Positions 4,641-6,301 of a stretch of 6,301 nucleotides of DNA are shown piece by piece. The translations under genes were made by a program, and so were the position numbers. Origin of the DNA: Candidatus Spyradosoma merdigallinarum (GTDB lineage Bacteria; Verrucomicrobiota; Verrucomicrobiia; Opitutales; UBA953); contig DVOG01000058.1 of the NCBI GenBank assembly GCA_018713755.1, positions 1-6,301 of the forward strand, given 5' to 3'. Each line of letters opens with the position of its first letter. Position 1 is the first letter of the stretch. The notes beneath the pieces were generated by a model. That model was given only the letters and a program-made list of their open reading frames with translations. It was not told where the DNA came from and did not search any database.

Positions 4641-6301
4641 TCAGAAGCGGGAACGGAAGCCGATGTTCACGGAGTGCGCGGTGTCGGAATCCGTCGAGAA
4701 ATCGAAGCGGTATCCGGCGTAGACGCTGCTGCTGCGGTCGAGGTCGATGCTGAAGCGCGGCCCGATCGAGAACGTGTCTTCCGTGAACGCCGGCGCCTCC
4801 GCCGAGAATTTCTCGCCGCCGAAGACGGCGGGCATCGCGTAGTCGATGTCCGCTTCGGCGTCGAGCAGTTCCCGCGAGTAGGCGACGTCGAGGTTCAGCC
4901 GCGCGGCCTTCTCGAAGCACGGGAACGTCAGCGCCAGCGACGCGCCGATGCTCGCGCGCAGGCTGTTCGCGTCGAAGGAATCCGTGTCGAGCGCCGTGTC
5001 CGCGCCGCTTTCGTCGAACGAACCGATGTTGTAGTAAGAGTACGCCAGCCCGACGCAGGGCATCAGGTTGAGCCCGACCGTTTCGTCCTCGCTGAGCATC
5101 AGCGGGATCAGCATGCCGAAGTTGGCGAACGCTCCCGCGTGCACCCCCGTCGCATCGCCGTCCACGGTGCCGAGCGGCGTGTTCCGCTTCACGTCGTAAG
5201 TCGCGAAGCCCATCTGCGCTCCCGTGTCCAGGTAGAAGCGCTCGGCGATGAGCTTGCCGTAGAACGCCGTCGCGCGGAAATCATACGCTTCGATGTCTCC
5301 GCCTCCGGCGTGAATGTCCGCCTTGCCGTAATCGCAGGCGACGGCGAAGCCGGCGACCGAAAACGCGTCGAGCTTCACGTCCGCTCCCGCGACGACGCCG
5401 TAGGTGTTCATGTCGAAGGTGCGCGTGTCCGTCGCGCCCTCGTCGGCTTCGGCGAACATGCCCTGCCCCTGCACGAAGTATTCCCAGTCGTTCTTCGTTT
5501 CCCAGATGAACGAGGAATAATTGTCGTAGCGGCGCTGTTCGATGCGCGCGGAAATCGTCGCGACGTCGCTGAGGAAGCCGCTCTGCGGGAGCGCGAGCAT
5601 CGCGCCGTAGCTCAGCGGGGAGAGGTTCGTCAGCGCGGCGGAAAGCGAGCCGTTCGGCGTCTTGATGATCGTCTCGGCGAGCCGATACGCCGCCGTTCCC
5701 GCGGCGACGTTCAAATCGCCGTCCGTCGTCTGCGTGATTTCATTGAGCTTGGCGACGAACGCGGAGCTGATGCCTTCGTGCAGGCTCACGCCGGCGTTCG
5801 CCAAATCCGGGGCGACGATGTAGAGCGCGAGGCCGTTTTCCGTGTTCCCGGCGTCCTTGAAATAGGACAGGGAGGCGTCGGAAGAAATCGAGATGTCTTC
5901 GAACGTGATCTTGTTCCCGCCTTCGCCGGAAACGTCTTCGAACAGCGCGAGGCGCTTGCCGCGCTCGGTCAGCGCATCGGCGTCGAGCTTGACGGCAATC
6001 GTTCCCGCGGCATCGCCCGTCTTTTCCGCCGTTCCCGTGAAGCGGATCGCCTCGCCGGTGAAGACGAAAGTCGATCCGCTCGCGAACGCGACATCGGAGT
6101 TTTCCGCCGCGAGCGAGACGCCGCCCTGAAGCGTGCCGCCCGCTTCGACGGTCAGCTTCGACGACTGCGAAACCGTTCCCGCCGCGCCGTAGACCAGCGT
6201 CGAATCGGCCTTGACCGTCGTTTCGCCCGCGTAGTCCTGGACGGCGGAAGTCAGCGTCAGGTGCGCGCCGTTTTCGACGCGGATGCCGCCTTCGCCGGTG
6301 A
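4641..6301 (-). CDS. Autotransporter: end of beta-helical passenger plus C-terminal outer-membrane barrel (5' part outside window)
   Basis: The minus frame is open without a stop from the window edge to the TGA at 4641-4643, giving the last 552 residues. An internal TTG at 5802-5804 could be mistaken for a start, but the frame and protein style continue upstream, so it is not the start. Positions about 6301-5830 encode passenger: short beta strands rich in Gly, Thr, Ser, Val and Ala (for example TLVYGAAGTVSQSSKLTVEA and GGTLQGGVSL), as in pectate-lyase-like beta-helix autotransporters. Positions about 5820-5550 encode a helical linker ending in LSPLSYGAMLALPQSG and ISARIEQRRYDN, the usual junction before the barrel. 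The rest (about 5550-4641, some 300 residues) has alternating aromatic strands and ends in SVNIGFRSRF, the terminal Phe being the signal for BAM insertion. Signal peptide and passenger function lie outside the window. The product should sit in the outer membrane of a diderm with its passenger outside. The terminator at 4564-4604 closes the gene. Confidence 0.92.
   Translation of the reverse strand, partial: TGEGGIRVENGAHLTLTSAVQDYAGETTVKADSTLVYGAAGTVSQSSKLTVEAGGTLQGGVSLAAENSDVAFASGSTFVFTGEAIRFTGTAEKTGDAAGTIAVKLDADALTERGKRLALFEDVSGEGGNKITFEDISISSDASLSYFKDAGNTENGLALYIVAPDLANAGVSLHEGISSAFVAKLNEITQTTDGDLNVAAGTAAYRLAETIIKTPNGSLSAALTNLSPLSYGAMLALPQSGFLSDVATISARIEQRRYDNYSSFIWETKNDWEYFVQGQGMFAEADEGATDTRTFDMNTYGVVAGADVKLDAFSVAGFAVACDYGKADIHAGGGDIEAYDFRATAFYGKLIAERFYLDTGAQMGFATYDVKRNTPLGTVDGDATGVHAGAFANFGMLIPLMLSEDETVGLNLMPCVGLAYSYYNIGSFDESGADTALDTDSFDANSLRASIGASLALTFPCFEKAARLNLDVAYSRELLDAEADIDYAMPAVFGGEKFSAEAPAFTEDTFSIGPRFSIDLDRSSSVYAGYRFDFSTDSDTAHSVNIGFRSRF

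Larger units (their letters stand above)
314..6181. repeat. Dispersed iterated word CGGGAACG / CGTTCCCG, about 26 copies
   Basis: GGGAAC forms (all inside CGGGAACG) start at 730, 1462, 1577, 1711, 2913, 2951, 3013, 3271, 3700, 4170, 4355, 4592, 4649 and 4921. GTTCCC forms (inside CGTTCCCG) start at 1389, 1533, 1590, 2184, 2794, 3216, 4521, 4571, 5695, 6001, 6031 and 6175. The variant CGGGAGCG or its complement begins at 133, 314, 1803, 2730, 3422, 5130, 5217, 5392 and 5586. Flanking bases are often GC on both sides, giving GCGGGAACGC. Copies occur in genes on both strands, in the rlmI-bioA gap region and in the bioA/autotransporter intergenic hairpin. Positions are from a manual read, so a few may be missed. 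Confidence 0.8.

Noticed and set aside
3094..4920. A 608-codon minus-strand open frame opposite bioA.
   Set aside because: Low-complexity Arg/Ala-rich text covering a clear bioA, and it crosses the terminator; it is a composition shadow.
5802..5804. TTG as the start of a 387-residue barrel protein.
   Set aside because: The frame is open to the window edge with typical autotransporter passenger sequence upstream, and no ribosome binding site stands out before the TTG.
314..6181. CRISPR or tandem-repeat interpretation of the repeated GGGAACG word.
   Set aside because: Copies are 8-10 bases long, irregularly spaced, on both strands and inside unrelated genes; there are no conserved long repeats or spacers.
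1..6301. tRNA, rRNA, insertion sequences, integrase or attachment sites.
   Set aside because: No cloverleaf, rRNA core sequence, transposase motif or terminal inverted repeat was seen; the window is ordinary chromosomal genes.

Overview
The window is GC-rich bacterial DNA (about 65% G+C by eye) and gene-dense. It carries the tail of one gene, four complete or nearly complete genes, and the 3' part of a large surface-protein gene. The FloA/NfeD pair, the RlmI and BioA sequences and the classical type V autotransporter point to a Gram-negative (diderm) bacterium. The FloA-partner protein and the autotransporter style suggest Verrucomicrobiota (Lentisphaeria/Opitutales-like), but that placement is an inference and is not proved by the sequence.

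Layout. Positions 2-127 (+) are the last 41 codons of an NfeD-type membrane protein. Positions 211-1203 (+) encode flotillin-like FloA. Positions 1216-1721 (+) encode a small membrane-anchored coiled-coil protein whose frame is broken by an apparent 1-base deletion near 1372-1392. These three form a probable membrane-microdomain operon. It runs into the convergent rlmI-like rRNA methyltransferase gene (3008-1728, -) with only 6 bases between the stops and no terminator hairpin there. A 112-base divergent region (3009-3120) with a 14-bp inverted repeat separates rlmI from bioA (3121-4497, +), the DAPA aminotransferase of biotin synthesis. bioA converges on an autotransporter gene (6301-4641, -, 5' end outside the window). 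A near-ideal bidirectional terminator lies between them.

The most striking signal is not a gene. The 8-mer CGGGAACG (or its complement CGTTCCCG) occurs about 26 times in 6.3 kb by my manual count, and the one-base variant CGGGAGCG about 9 more times. It falls in all reading frames, on both strands, inside every complete gene and between genes. Two inverted copies form the stem of the bioA/autotransporter terminator. This is the behaviour of a genome-wide iterated word, comparable to cyanobacterial HIP1 or to the DNA uptake sequences of Neisseria and Pasteurellaceae, which also build terminators from inverted copies. It may be an undescribed uptake or genome-maintenance word of this lineage.

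The genes do not form one pathway. The first three act together at the membrane, rlmI acts on the ribosome, bioA in cofactor synthesis, and the autotransporter at the cell surface.
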